From Muribaculaceae bacterium (lineage in GTDB: Bacteria > Bacteroidota > Bacteroidia > Bacteroidales > Muribaculaceae), in assembly GCA_017462345.1 (NCBI GenBank), contig JAFTRI010000023.1, positions 1-64,000 on the forward strand: a DNA stretch of 64,000 nt, written 5' to 3'. Positions 7,352 to 16,595 of this stretch are shown one piece after another. The first letter of the stretch is position 1, and each line of letters begins with the position of its first letter. The notes beneath the pieces were generated by a model. The model saw nothing but the letters and a program-made list of their open reading frames with translations, did not search any database and was not told the DNA's origin. Made by a program: the position numbers and the translations under genes.

Positions 7352-9456
7352 AACAATCCTTGATTATTGGAATCATTTTGCTTATCTCATTCGCGGCAAG
7401 CATAAACGGACAGAATGCGATTCATACGGATTCCACTAATCTACACATAAGCCTTAATGATGTAATAGTTAAAGGCTCACTCCGAGTCACAAAAGGGGAC
7501 ACGTTATGCGTTACACCTTCTAAACAACAAAAAAAAATGACGCAAAACGGATTTGAGCTGCTACGAAGCATTATGCTCCCCGGTCTACAGGTAAACGCAA
7601 TTAAAGGTGAAATCTCAACTATTGACGGTCAAAGGGCAATAATCATGATTAACGGTCGTCCAGTAGAAAAAATCGATCTTCTGACGATGCGCCCACAAGA
7701 AGTTACACATATTGAATACCTACAAAACCCAAGTGCGGAATTCAGCTATGACCCCTCAGTTGGAGTTGTAATAAACATCGCAATGAAAATCCGCAATGAC
7801 GGATACGTTGTCGGAATCGCCGCACAAAACGCCGTAACGACAGCAAACGGAGAAAATCTTGCATACGGGAAATATTCTGTATCTAATTCAGAATGGGGAA
7901 TATCCATAAATTCTGATTATGCATCCCTGACAAAACGTAGGATAACGGATTACGATCATTACCTAATTGGCAATAATTGGCATGAAATCACACGCCAAGG
8001 GCACAACACCAAGTTAAGATATAACGAAACAATATTTCAAGTCAACTATAATCACCTGTTACCAAATAAACAAATTTTTGACATCACAATAAAAGGCCTG
8101 TATTATTACAGTCCTCAAAGGGCACACAAGCAATCAGTTTATGAGACGGATAAGCAACCTTATTTCCAACTGACAAGACCATACGAAAAATACATTTCTC
8201 CCAGCATCAACATATATTACAAAAAATTCTTTTCGAAACATTCTGCCATAACATCAAATCTTGTCAGCGTTTACCGTAACACCGACTATAAATATGACAT
8301 GACGGAATCCTTAACAGAAGATTTTGCAACTCCTTTCTTCCATGATGGATACACATCTTCCGGACATCGCCAGACTTATATTGGAGAGGTGAAATATTTT
8401 AACCGGTTCTCAAGAAAAATAGGGATAAGTACCGGAGCAAGGATTTCGCACTCCTACACTGACAACGAATATATGGGAAAACAAGCATACACTGACAAAC
8501 TTCACGATACAAACATCTACACATTTGCCGGCATCTACGGATACTTTGGAAAACTGTATTACTACGCCGGAACCGGATTCAGCGGCCATCTGCTAAAACA
8601 AAACGGGAAGAGCTTCAAAAATTGGCTGTTCAGACCGCAAGTGCTATTAAATTATCGCACGGATTCATGGTTGCTGCAATTTAGCGGACTATTAAGTCAA
8701 AAATCGCCCTCTCTTTCACGAATGTCCGATACACAGCTGACACTAAACAGATTTGAGACATTAAAAGGAGAACCTAATCTTAAAGACTGGTGGAACTACA
8801 GCACTCAACTCAAAGCAAACTATGCCATAGGCACATTAACGATTCAGAACACCTTGACATATAATAACGCTTACAAACCCGTAATGAATAAAGTAGAGCG
8901 CATAGTAGAAAACGAATCCACTACGTTTCAATCATCATTCGCCAACCAAAGGAGACAGACGATGTTCATGGAGGACATCACCGCATACTTGACTCTTACA
9001 CAAAGTCTGAACATATCCGTAGGGATGAGATACAAATCATACCAATCAAACGGAATTGATTACTCGCACAATCTTGACTCTTGGAATTATAATATCGCAG
9101 TCGACTGGACAACAGACAAATGGAATGCAGGAATAATATGGAAAGGCAAAGACAAATCCTTATCAGGAGAAACATACAGCACAACCGGAGTCTACAACAA
9201 TGCCTACTTATACTATTCGGTCAATCAATGGAGATTTGGAATTATTGGACAATATCTTTTCAGTCAAACAGGATTCCATACAAAAGACAAAAAAACAACC
9301 AATTACATGATAAAGGAGCAAGATCTGGTTGTTCCTGCCCAAAAAAATATGATCATGTTGTCAATCGTATGGAATATATCCGGTGGAAAGAAACGGAAAG
9401 AGGCAAAAATAGATCTAACCAATGATGACACAGACTCCGGAATATTCAAATATTAA
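7348..9456 (+). CDS. Outer membrane beta-barrel protein of the peptide operon
   Basis: The protein has 702 residues with a signal peptide (MKQSLIIGIILLISFAASINGQ). A plug-like domain follows with IMINGRPV and VTHIEYLQNPSAEFSYDPSVGVVINI, then a large aromatic-rich barrel, as in the OMP_b-brl_3 group. It overlaps the maturase by four bases (ATGA) and the exporter by 35, so all three are coupled. No TolC-like gene is present in the island. The barrel could be the outer-membrane exit, the uptake receptor for the mature peptide, or a self-protection factor; the sequence does not decide. Confidence 0.85.
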   Translation: MKQSLIIGIILLISFAASINGQNAIHTDSTNLHISLNDVIVKGSLRVTKGDTLCVTPSKQQKKMTQNGFELLRSIMLPGLQVNAIKGEISTIDGQRAIIMINGRPVEKIDLLTMRPQEVTHIEYLQNPSAEFSYDPSVGVVINIAMKIRNDGYVVGIAAQNAVTTANGENLAYGKYSVSNSEWGISINSDYASLTKRRITDYDHYLIGNNWHEITRQGHNTKLRYNETIFQVNYNHLLPNKQIFDITIKGLYYYSPQRAHKQSVYETDKQPYFQLTRPYEKYISPSINIYYKKFFSKHSAITSNLVSVYRNTDYKYDMTESLTEDFATPFFHDGYTSSGHRQTYIGEVKYFNRFSRKIGISTGARISHSYTDNEYMGKQAYTDKLHDTNIYTFAGIYGYFGKLYYYAGTGFSGHLLKQNGKSFKNWLFRPQVLLNYRTDSWLLQFSGLLSQKSPSLSRMSDTQLTLNRFETLKGEPNLKDWWNYSTQLKANYAIGTLTIQNTLTYNNAYKPVMNKVERIVENESTTFQSSFANQRRQTMFMEDITAYLTLTQSLNISVGMRYKSYQSNGIDYSHNLDSWNYNIAVDWTTDKWNAGIIWKGKDKSLSGETYSTTGVYNNAYLYYSVNQWRFGIIGQYLFSQTGFHTKDKKTTNYMIKEQDLVVPAQKNMIMLSIVWNISGGKKRKEAKIDLTNDDTDSGIFKY

Positions 9457-11653
9457 AAATAAGATCACTTTAGTACGCCAGCGGGACACTATGCAGTGTG
9501 GTGTTGCATGTCTGTCAATGATATGCCATTACTATGGGCATCCCATGTCAATCGATTATCTATCCCAATACTGCACATCTACGGTTGAGGGCGTTTCCAT
9601 GAAAGCATTAGTAGATGCGGCCAGCATGATTGGACTTCGTAGTTTTCCGGTAAAGGCCACTGAATGTTCCTTAATTGCAAAACGCACGCCATGCATACTG
9701 CATTGGAATCAAAATCACTTTGTCGTATTATATAAAGTTGATCCTCAAAAACGTATTTTTTGGATTGCCGACCCCGGAAAGGGTAAATACCGATTATCGT
9801 CAGATAGATTTAGAAAACATTGGATTTCGGCACAATCGGATGACACCGAAAGAGGGATTGCCTTGTTTTTTGAACCGACAGACAGGTTCGGGAAAATAAC
9901 CGACAATTTCGAAAAGAGAAATCTCAGATCATTTCATTTTTTGTTCAGGAATCTTAAACAATACCGCAAATATTTTATCCATATCACACTTGGACTATTA
10001 TTGGGATGTGTGTTGCAAATATCCCTACCATTCATGACACAGTCAATTGTCGATATAGGTATTGCAAATAACGATATCGGTTTTATATGGCTTATTCTAT
10101 TAGGACAACTGATGATTATTGTAGGGCGGACGGCAATCGATTTCATACGCCGATGGATACTACTTCATATTTCATTGCGAACCAACATTTCCCTTATCAG
10201 TGATTTTTTCATAAAATTATTACAGCTTCCGATGTCATTTTTTGACACAAAACTGATTGGAGATCTGCTTCTGCGAATAGGAGACCACAGCCGCATACAG
10301 ACTTTTCTCACAAGACAAATACTGAACCTAATTTTTTCATTTTTCAGTTTTGGAGTATTAGGTACGGTATTACTGATCTATGACAAATTCATATTCTTTA
10401 TATTCCTTATTGGGAGTATCTTATACGGATTGTGGATTACAACATTTCTCCAGCGTCGAAAAACGCTGGATTACGAGCTATTCGAGCAGAAAGCATTAAA
10501 CCAAAACAAAACCTATCAATTCTTAACTTCAATTCAGGAAATCAAGCTACAAGCCTGCGAACGCCGTCGTCGATGGGATTGGGAAAATACTCAGGCAGAC
10601 CTTTTCGAAACCCAAATGAGATCACTAAAACTTCAACAGACGCAAGAAGCCGGCAGCATTTTTTTAAATGAAATAAAAAACATACTGATAACCGTATTAT
10701 CAGCTACAGCAGTAATCAATGGACAAATTACCCTAGGAATGATGCTTGCTATCCAATACATTGTCGGGCAACTCAATTCTCCGGTAGAACAATTAATGTC
10801 TTTCATATATTCACTCCAATATGTAAAAATCTCATTGGAACGCATCAATGAAATTCATACATCACGCAATGAAGAGGACAAAACATGTAACACCACAGAA
10901 TTTCCTTCTGACATCCATTCAATCAATTTCCGAAATGTCGACTTTAAATACGACCCACATTGCATTAAAAACACCCTATCCAACATAAACTTTGACATCC
11001 CTTCAGGGAAAATAACTGCAATTGTGGGACCTTCAGGTAGCGGCAAAACAACGCTTATTAAACTAATACTTGGCTATTACCCTACAAATGAAGGGACAAT
11101 CAGTATTTCCGGGCGCAAAATTGACGAATACAATTTAAAATGGTGGAGGCAACAATGTGGAATAGTAATGCAAGATGGAGTTATCTTCTCCGAATCAATA
11201 GCAAGAAATATCGCTATTGATGATGGAGAGATTGACATGAGGCGACTTGAACATGCTGCACGTATAGCATGCATTCACAATTTCGTCATGTCTCTTCCTT
11301 TAAAATACGATACTAAAATAGGACAAGATGGTGTTGGAATCAGCCAAGGACAACGGCAACGGATACTTATTGCTAGGGCAGTTTACAAACAACCCGACTT
11401 CATTTTTCTCGATGAAGCAACAAACTCCCTTGACACTGCCAATGAACGTACTATAGTCGATAATCTCAACAAATTCTATCAGGGTCGTACCGTTGTCATT
11501 GTCGCTCACCGTCTTTCCACAGTTAAAAATGCTGACCAAATTATCGTTATTGAAAACGGACATGTCGCAGAAACCGGAACACACTCATCGCTCATCTCCG
11601 CCAAGGGTGCGTATTATAATTTGGTAAAGAATCAATTAGACCTTGAAAATTAG
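9422..11653 (+). CDS. C39 peptidase-containing ABC transporter (bacteriocin-type exporter)
   Basis: This 743-residue fusion has an N-terminal C39 protease with Cys26 in QCGVACL, His99 in NQNHFVV and Asp117 in IADPGKG. The membrane region of an ABC exporter spans about residues 185-455. The ATPase has Walker A GPSGSGKT (536-543), signature SQGQR (641-645) and Walker B IFLDE (661-665). Such transporters cut peptides after a double glycine and pump the core across the inner membrane, matching the KGG site of the precursor. All catalytic residues are intact. It overlaps the barrel gene by 35 bases. Confidence 0.94.
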   Translation: MMTQTPEYSNIKNKITLVRQRDTMQCGVACLSMICHYYGHPMSIDYLSQYCTSTVEGVSMKALVDAASMIGLRSFPVKATECSLIAKRTPCILHWNQNHFVVLYKVDPQKRIFWIADPGKGKYRLSSDRFRKHWISAQSDDTERGIALFFEPTDRFGKITDNFEKRNLRSFHFLFRNLKQYRKYFIHITLGLLLGCVLQISLPFMTQSIVDIGIANNDIGFIWLILLGQLMIIVGRTAIDFIRRWILLHISLRTNISLISDFFIKLLQLPMSFFDTKLIGDLLLRIGDHSRIQTFLTRQILNLIFSFFSFGVLGTVLLIYDKFIFFIFLIGSILYGLWITTFLQRRKTLDYELFEQKALNQNKTYQFLTSIQEIKLQACERRRRWDWENTQADLFETQMRSLKLQQTQEAGSIFLNEIKNILITVLSATAVINGQITLGMMLAIQYIVGQLNSPVEQLMSFIYSLQYVKISLERINEIHTSRNEEDKTCNTTEFPSDIHSINFRNVDFKYDPHCIKNTLSNINFDIPSGKITAIVGPSGSGKTTLIKLILGYYPTNEGTISISGRKIDEYNLKWWRQQCGIVMQDGVIFSESIARNIAIDDGEIDMRRLEHAARIACIHNFVMSLPLKYDTKIGQDGVGISQGQRQRILIARAVYKQPDFIFLDEATNSLDTANERTIVDNLNKFYQGRTVVIVAHRLSTVKNADQIIVIENGHVAETGTHSSLISAKGAYYNLVKNQLDLEN

Positions 11654-11674
11654 AATTAACAACCTGTACCACGC

Positions 11675-11857
11675 ATGAACAATCCAACAGACAAAACAGA
11701 ACTCCACAGTGAAAAAATCCGCAATCTCTTAGGAGAAATCCCGTCTTCTCTTATATTTTGGAGTACAATAATACTGGCAATAACTTTTATACTCATCGTT
11801 ATCATCTTATCGGTCTGCTCCTCTCCCGGCATATATTCACTGAACGCTTTCCGATAA
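11675..11857 (+). pseudogene. Truncated HlyD-family membrane-fusion protein
   Basis: Only 60 codons remain. The start (LHSEKIRNLLGEIPSSLIFW followed by a hydrophobic helix) resembles the N-terminus of HlyD-type partners of C39 exporters in Bacteroidales. Full-length family members are usually 350-450 residues with a coiled coil and beta-barrel domain. The reading enters the right 90-bp repeat at 11798 within the membrane helix and stops at 11857. No continuation exists downstream. The fusion protein was therefore probably cut when the island formed. Assignment rests on a short segment and gene order. Confidence 0.65.
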
Positions 11858-11887
11858 GCTGCTCCGGCTACCTATATCCCGACCGGG
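11798..11887 (+). repeat. Right 90-bp direct repeat flanking the peptide island
   Basis: 89 of 90 bases match 5391-5480. Its left edge lies inside the truncated HlyD-like gene and its right edge lies 10 bases beyond the stop of the minus-strand barrel gene. Confidence 0.93.
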
Positions 11888-11897
11888 ACCCAGACTG

Positions 11898-13538
11898 TCA
11901 GAATCTGTAGCCGAAGCCGACAAGTCCTGTGAACCCCTGTGCCGGCACATCGCGGAAAATCATACACTTGTTATCAAGCAGATTCTCCAGTCGGGCAAAT
12001 ACACTCAGTTTTTCATTGACACGGTAAAGAGCCCCGACATCAAGGCTTTCCATATTCCCGAGACTCAACCAATTGTCAATGCCGGATAAGATTTTCCGTT
12101 TTGCCCTCAGTTCATATCCCACGGTAACATCCACCCTGTTAACGGGATGTACGGACACTGATACACCGGCTACATACCTGGCACGGTCACGCCACAGGTA
12201 ATACCCTTTATCATACTCCTGCGGGGCTGTCTCGTAACTCACCTTCAGCTCAGCCAAGTCGCGATACACGTAACTCACGGCAGCACCTATGCGCCACCCC
12301 TTGTAGTCAACCGGAGTAAATGCGCAGCATTCATACTGGTTATCAAACGGCATCAGCCAATCATTGGCCACAGCATAACTTCCAAACAGCTCGACCGACA
12401 ATCCTTTCCATGCACCGAGATCCAATCCTGCATCGATGGTAACAGGGATGTTGGAGTTCCCGAATATTCCCGCCCTTGTATAATCGGCATAGCGTGTAAA
12501 GCCGAACAATGAACCAAGAGTATTCTGGTGTTCCCCACCCCCCAAACGGCAATACACGGCAAACACAGGTGATGTAACCCAATCGACACTCACAACGGGA
12601 GCAATATGGAATGATTCGTCATTATTGCCTGTGAATTCCACTTTAGCTCCTACACGTGCTGTCAGGCTCTCTTTCCTATACAGGTATGACGGTGTCAGGG
12701 ACACAAGCGACGTATTATAATCGCTGTCGCTATAGCCAAGACCTGAAATATCCAAGGCAAGGCAGGCATAGGAAGATGCACCGACGGGCATAGACGCATC
12801 GCCCGACAAGGCAAAACGGTTCTCACGGGCGGGCTTCAGCATATCCGACTGCCGGACATCCGGTTTCCCATAACCGAAATACCCGTACTTGAGCCCCAAT
12901 GTGTAGTCCAATCCTCTTACCACGGATGACCATGAGGCAGCTGCATCAATACGGTTTGCACTCACATTGCAATAATCGTGTTCACCGGCAACAGGCCGGT
13001 TAAACCGGCTGTATGAATATCCGAGCCCTGCCGTTATGGATGACCGGTCCCCGACCATATATTTCAATCCTGCTCCAACAGCCACGTCATGGCTACGCAT
13101 TGTGACCTCCCGGTCGCTACTGTCATCGCCGTCATAAACCGCTCCGTCATATTGTGTCCATAGGTTCAGGCATGTTCTTACGTTGTCCACAAGCCTGTAT
13201 CCTGCCGATAACCCGGCATTGAACAGCGGGAAATAGCCCAAGTCGACATATCCCCGATATTTTTCCGCGGGCAGCGAGTCCCTGCAGGCAGCAGGTTCAA
13301 GCACCGCTATCGACGGCGGCACCTGCACCGTAACACCATGCTCGCTGTATGACAGCCGCTTGGCGGTAACTGCCGGCAACACCACCTTAGGAGAGACGTT
13401 CAGACGTGTTGCAGCACGTTGTTCAGGCACTATTTCCTTTTCGACGGTTATCTCCTTGGACAAGTCATCCCCGACGTTGTTTGCCGTGGCAAAAAATGCT
13501 GTCAGGAAGCATGGGAGAATAATATATTGCAATTTCAT
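11898..13538 (-). CDS. Outer membrane beta-barrel protein paired with the TPR protein
   Basis: The protein has 546 residues with a signal peptide (MKLQYIILPCFLTAFFATA), a short N-terminal region rich in Pro and Val, then repeated amphipathic strands. It ends in a C-terminal aromatic residue (GLVGFGYRF), the usual outer-membrane targeting end. It lacks an obvious plug, so it is smaller than a full TonB receptor. It starts eight bases after the TPR gene and is surely cotranscribed with it. Substrate and role are unknown. Confidence 0.8.
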   Translation of the reverse strand: MKLQYIILPCFLTAFFATANNVGDDLSKEITVEKEIVPEQRAATRLNVSPKVVLPAVTAKRLSYSEHGVTVQVPPSIAVLEPAACRDSLPAEKYRGYVDLGYFPLFNAGLSAGYRLVDNVRTCLNLWTQYDGAVYDGDDSSDREVTMRSHDVAVGAGLKYMVGDRSSITAGLGYSYSRFNRPVAGEHDYCNVSANRIDAAASWSSVVRGLDYTLGLKYGYFGYGKPDVRQSDMLKPARENRFALSGDASMPVGASSYACLALDISGLGYSDSDYNTSLVSLTPSYLYRKESLTARVGAKVEFTGNNDESFHIAPVVSVDWVTSPVFAVYCRLGGGEHQNTLGSLFGFTRYADYTRAGIFGNSNIPVTIDAGLDLGAWKGLSVELFGSYAVANDWLMPFDNQYECCAFTPVDYKGWRIGAAVSYVYRDLAELKVSYETAPQEYDKGYYLWRDRARYVAGVSVSVHPVNRVDVTVGYELRAKRKILSGIDNWLSLGNMESLDVGALYRVNEKLSVFARLENLLDNKCMIFRDVPAQGFTGLVGFGYRF

Positions 13539-13546
13539 TTTATCGG

Positions 13547-16522
13547 TTATTTTAGACGTTGGTCGATCATCCGGAAAATATCGTTTTCAGTTCCGGGATA
13601 GTTGCTGCGCAGGCTCTTGAGATACTCGTCGGCCTCAAATGTGTTACCCTCCTTGCGCTCGATGTCGGACAGCAGGATAAAACCGCGGGCGAGCCAATAC
13701 CGGTGCGGAGGATTGGAATTGATGAATGCGTCCACCGTCTCCCGAGCCTGAGCCGTATTACCCGTGTCAAAATAATGTTGTGCAAGATAGTATGCGCTTT
13801 TTGAGCCATATAGCTCATCGGTGTTGCCGGCAAGTGAAGCCCATTCCTTCTCGGCCTCGTCATGCCGTCCAAGTTCATTGAGCGAATATGCACGGGTAAA
13901 CTTAACCTCATTGGCATCCGAAGCCCCTACAGTGGTCGACGACAGAAGCCTGTCGGCGGCATTGACCACGCTCTCATGTCGGCCGAGGTCTCGTGACACC
14001 CGCATAATGCCAAGCCTTGCGGCATTGATGTTACGCGATGCCGATGCACGCTGTTCCAGCCGGCTGTAGGTCTCCAGCGCCTGTTCGGCATCCCCGTTAC
14101 GGTACTCGACATCGGCCTTGATTGCAAGCGCATCCTCAACGGCTTCGGCATCGGGATGTTCTTCCACAAGCCGTCGGGCATAAGCGAGCGCATCAGCGTA
14201 TGCACCGGTTGAATGGGCTGACGAGGCAAGATAATACAATGCCTGGGACTCATATTCCCCATCGGGGTACTGTTCGATGTATTTTTTCAATTTCAGGCTG
14301 TTTCCTGTGTCGGTAAACGCCTTTTCGGCAGAACGGAATGTCAGGGCATCCATTTCCGACACATCAAGACGCGGGGCATCGGGTACGGTGCTTATGAACG
14401 CGGCATATTCCTGTAGACGTCCTTCATCGGCATAGATGCGTTTAAGGTCATCAGATGCCACACGTGCCTCCTCACTCGTGGGATAGCCGGCAATCACCGT
14501 CTTGTAGGTCTCTGTTGCCTTTTTGCCGTCGCCCGTGTTCATGTAGGTTATAGCCAGTTGAAGATACCCGTTGCGTCCCTGTGACGTCGACGGATATTTT
14601 TCAACAAGCTCCTTATAAGTATCGATTGCCTTCTCATGCCTCTCTATGGCGATATAGCTCTCGGCCTTGGCAAGCAGCGCCGACGGTATAAGGCCCGATG
14701 AGGGGAATCGGGTAATAACCTCGTCAAGAGTGCTTATCTTCCCCTTGTGATCCTTGGCAAGACCTTTCATTATCGCTTTCTGGTACAGGGCATAGTCACC
14801 CGATGACCGGTTCAGTTCGTAAGCCTTCCCGTAAGCCTTCTCGGCACGGTCAAACCGTGTCCCGTAATAATGGCAGTCCCCTACACGGTTATAGGCATCG
14901 GCAAGCATTTCCTTGTCGCCTCCGGCCGAAGCCTTGATGACGCGGTTAAAGTCGGTCAACGCGTCCTCATAGCGTTTCTCCCCGAAACGGCTGTAGCCGA
15001 GATTATAGTAAGCGAGAACACGGTTACCGCCCGGAACCTGAGAACTGTTCAGGAACGCCAGGTAGGATGATGAAGCCTGAGGGTATCTGCCCTGACGGTA
15101 ATAGCAGTCCCCTATCCACAGGTTACAGTCGCGGGCAATGGCGGCATCATAGTCCGACAGTTTCTTTGCCTCTATAAAACGTTCCAGCGCCACAGCGGTT
15201 TTTCCGGTGGCATAGTCACGTGTCCCGAGTGTAAACAGCACCCGCTGACGGGCTGCCATAACCTCAGCCGTAGGATTCTTTATCTTTTCGATACACCTTA
15301 GTGCGCTTTCGTAATTGTTTTCGGTCATATACCCGCTTATCACATACGCCTGCACCTGCGGGGCATATTGCGAATCGGGGTAACGGGACAGGAATGCCTC
15401 AAAGGCAGAGATGGAACTGCCGAACGGCACTTTGCCGCCCTGTGACTGTGCCACAGCACGGTTATACATGGCCGTTTCAGTAACATCACTGTCGAAGGCC
15501 ATGTGGCAAGCCTTTTCAAATGCTGCCACAGCGGCACTGCTATTCCCCAGTTTCATCTGCGCCTGGCCTATCATGAGACACGCACTCTGAGCCATTGCGT
15601 TATCCTCACAGGCGGCTTTTTCCAGCGACTGCACCGCACGGGAATACTCCCCTGCCCGGTATTCGCTCACTCCGAGTATATACAGCGATGACGGCATCGG
15701 TGACTCCGTAGAGCCGGCATACCGGTTGAGGTATGGTATCGCCTGCTCCTCCTGCCCGAGATTGAACAGCGATTCTCCGGCAATACGGTTGGCCTCGGAA
15801 ATGAAATGCGGTTCCGCACCGGTTTCGATCAACCTCCGGCTCATCGACAGTGCCGTCGCGTAATCCCCCTCCTTGAATCGTATCTGGCACAGATAATAGT
15901 CTGCCATATTTCCGGGAGAGACCGTCCGGTCGACACCCGAAAACAGTTCCCCGGCACGGGCATAATCATTGTTGCAGTAGGCGATATACCCCTCATAAAA
16001 GCGCGCTGCATTACCATATTTCCGTGTCCCTGACAGGGCTTTGAACCCGGTCTCGGCCTCCTCATAGTCGGCAAGCAGCAGACGGCAATAAGCGACACGG
16101 TACACATAGTCCTCGGCACGCGCCCCGTCCAGACAATTGCTGTCCACCTTGCGGTACTGCTGCAATGCTGCGGCATAGTCGTCTGCCATGAACGCCACAT
16201 CCCCTATCGTCATCATGATGTCGGCACGGCGTGTCGATGCCGGATAACGGTCAAGGAATGCCTGCAAAAGGGCTGCGGCATCATTGCGGCCGTCCGATGC
16301 AGCCGCCTTGGCCATGAAATAGTCCGTCTCCTCGGCTTGTTGAGGAGTAAGCGCATTCTTGTCGACACGCGACAGCCGGTCGATGCACCCTGCATAGTTG
16401 GCGTCACGGTACATCAGTACACCCGGGACCAGACAGTTCAGGGACTGTCCGTTGCCTGACTGTGCTGTCGCACCCGATACTGCAGCCACGGCAATCGCCG
16501 TAATTATAAGTTTCCTTTTCAT
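13547..16522 (-). CDS. Periplasmic tetratricopeptide repeat protein
   Basis: The start was placed at 16522 (MKRKLIITAIAVAAVSGATAQ, a signal peptide), giving 991 residues. An 18-residue longer reading would begin upstream of the promoter box and was rejected. Nearly the whole chain is TPR units with A/Y-x-G-x-Y/L patterns (for example YYNLGYSRFGEKRYEDAL and AYNRVGDCHYYGTRFDRAEKAY), some like the YbgF/outer-membrane-assembly type. It probably forms a periplasmic scaffold. The tight pairing with a barrel gene suggests a shared outer-membrane complex. Confidence 0.85.
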   Translation of the reverse strand: MKRKLIITAIAVAAVSGATAQSGNGQSLNCLVPGVLMYRDANYAGCIDRLSRVDKNALTPQQAEETDYFMAKAAASDGRNDAAALLQAFLDRYPASTRRADIMMTIGDVAFMADDYAAALQQYRKVDSNCLDGARAEDYVYRVAYCRLLLADYEEAETGFKALSGTRKYGNAARFYEGYIAYCNNDYARAGELFSGVDRTVSPGNMADYYLCQIRFKEGDYATALSMSRRLIETGAEPHFISEANRIAGESLFNLGQEEQAIPYLNRYAGSTESPMPSSLYILGVSEYRAGEYSRAVQSLEKAACEDNAMAQSACLMIGQAQMKLGNSSAAVAAFEKACHMAFDSDVTETAMYNRAVAQSQGGKVPFGSSISAFEAFLSRYPDSQYAPQVQAYVISGYMTENNYESALRCIEKIKNPTAEVMAARQRVLFTLGTRDYATGKTAVALERFIEAKKLSDYDAAIARDCNLWIGDCYYRQGRYPQASSSYLAFLNSSQVPGGNRVLAYYNLGYSRFGEKRYEDALTDFNRVIKASAGGDKEMLADAYNRVGDCHYYGTRFDRAEKAYGKAYELNRSSGDYALYQKAIMKGLAKDHKGKISTLDEVITRFPSSGLIPSALLAKAESYIAIERHEKAIDTYKELVEKYPSTSQGRNGYLQLAITYMNTGDGKKATETYKTVIAGYPTSEEARVASDDLKRIYADEGRLQEYAAFISTVPDAPRLDVSEMDALTFRSAEKAFTDTGNSLKLKKYIEQYPDGEYESQALYYLASSAHSTGAYADALAYARRLVEEHPDAEAVEDALAIKADVEYRNGDAEQALETYSRLEQRASASRNINAARLGIMRVSRDLGRHESVVNAADRLLSSTTVGASDANEVKFTRAYSLNELGRHDEAEKEWASLAGNTDELYGSKSAYYLAQHYFDTGNTAQARETVDAFINSNPPHRYWLARGFILLSDIERKEGNTFEADEYLKSLRSNYPGTENDIFRMIDQRLK

Positions 16523-16553
16523 GAAACGGAGAAAAATTTTCAGTGTATGTCTA

Positions 16554-16561
16554 CAAAGATA
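16554..16561 (-). promoter_or_regulatory. Promoter -7 element TATCTTTG of the TPR-barrel operon
   Basis: Read on the minus strand it matches TAnnTTTG and lies 31 bases before the start at 16522, deciding the start of the TPR protein. Confidence 0.75.
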
Positions 16562-16595
16562 CCGATAATAATCCACAACACATAATGCCGTGCTT

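Noticed and set aside
13390..13420. ACGTTC motifs as invertase sites
   Set aside because: They lie within a coding sequence without a matching inverted partner nearby.
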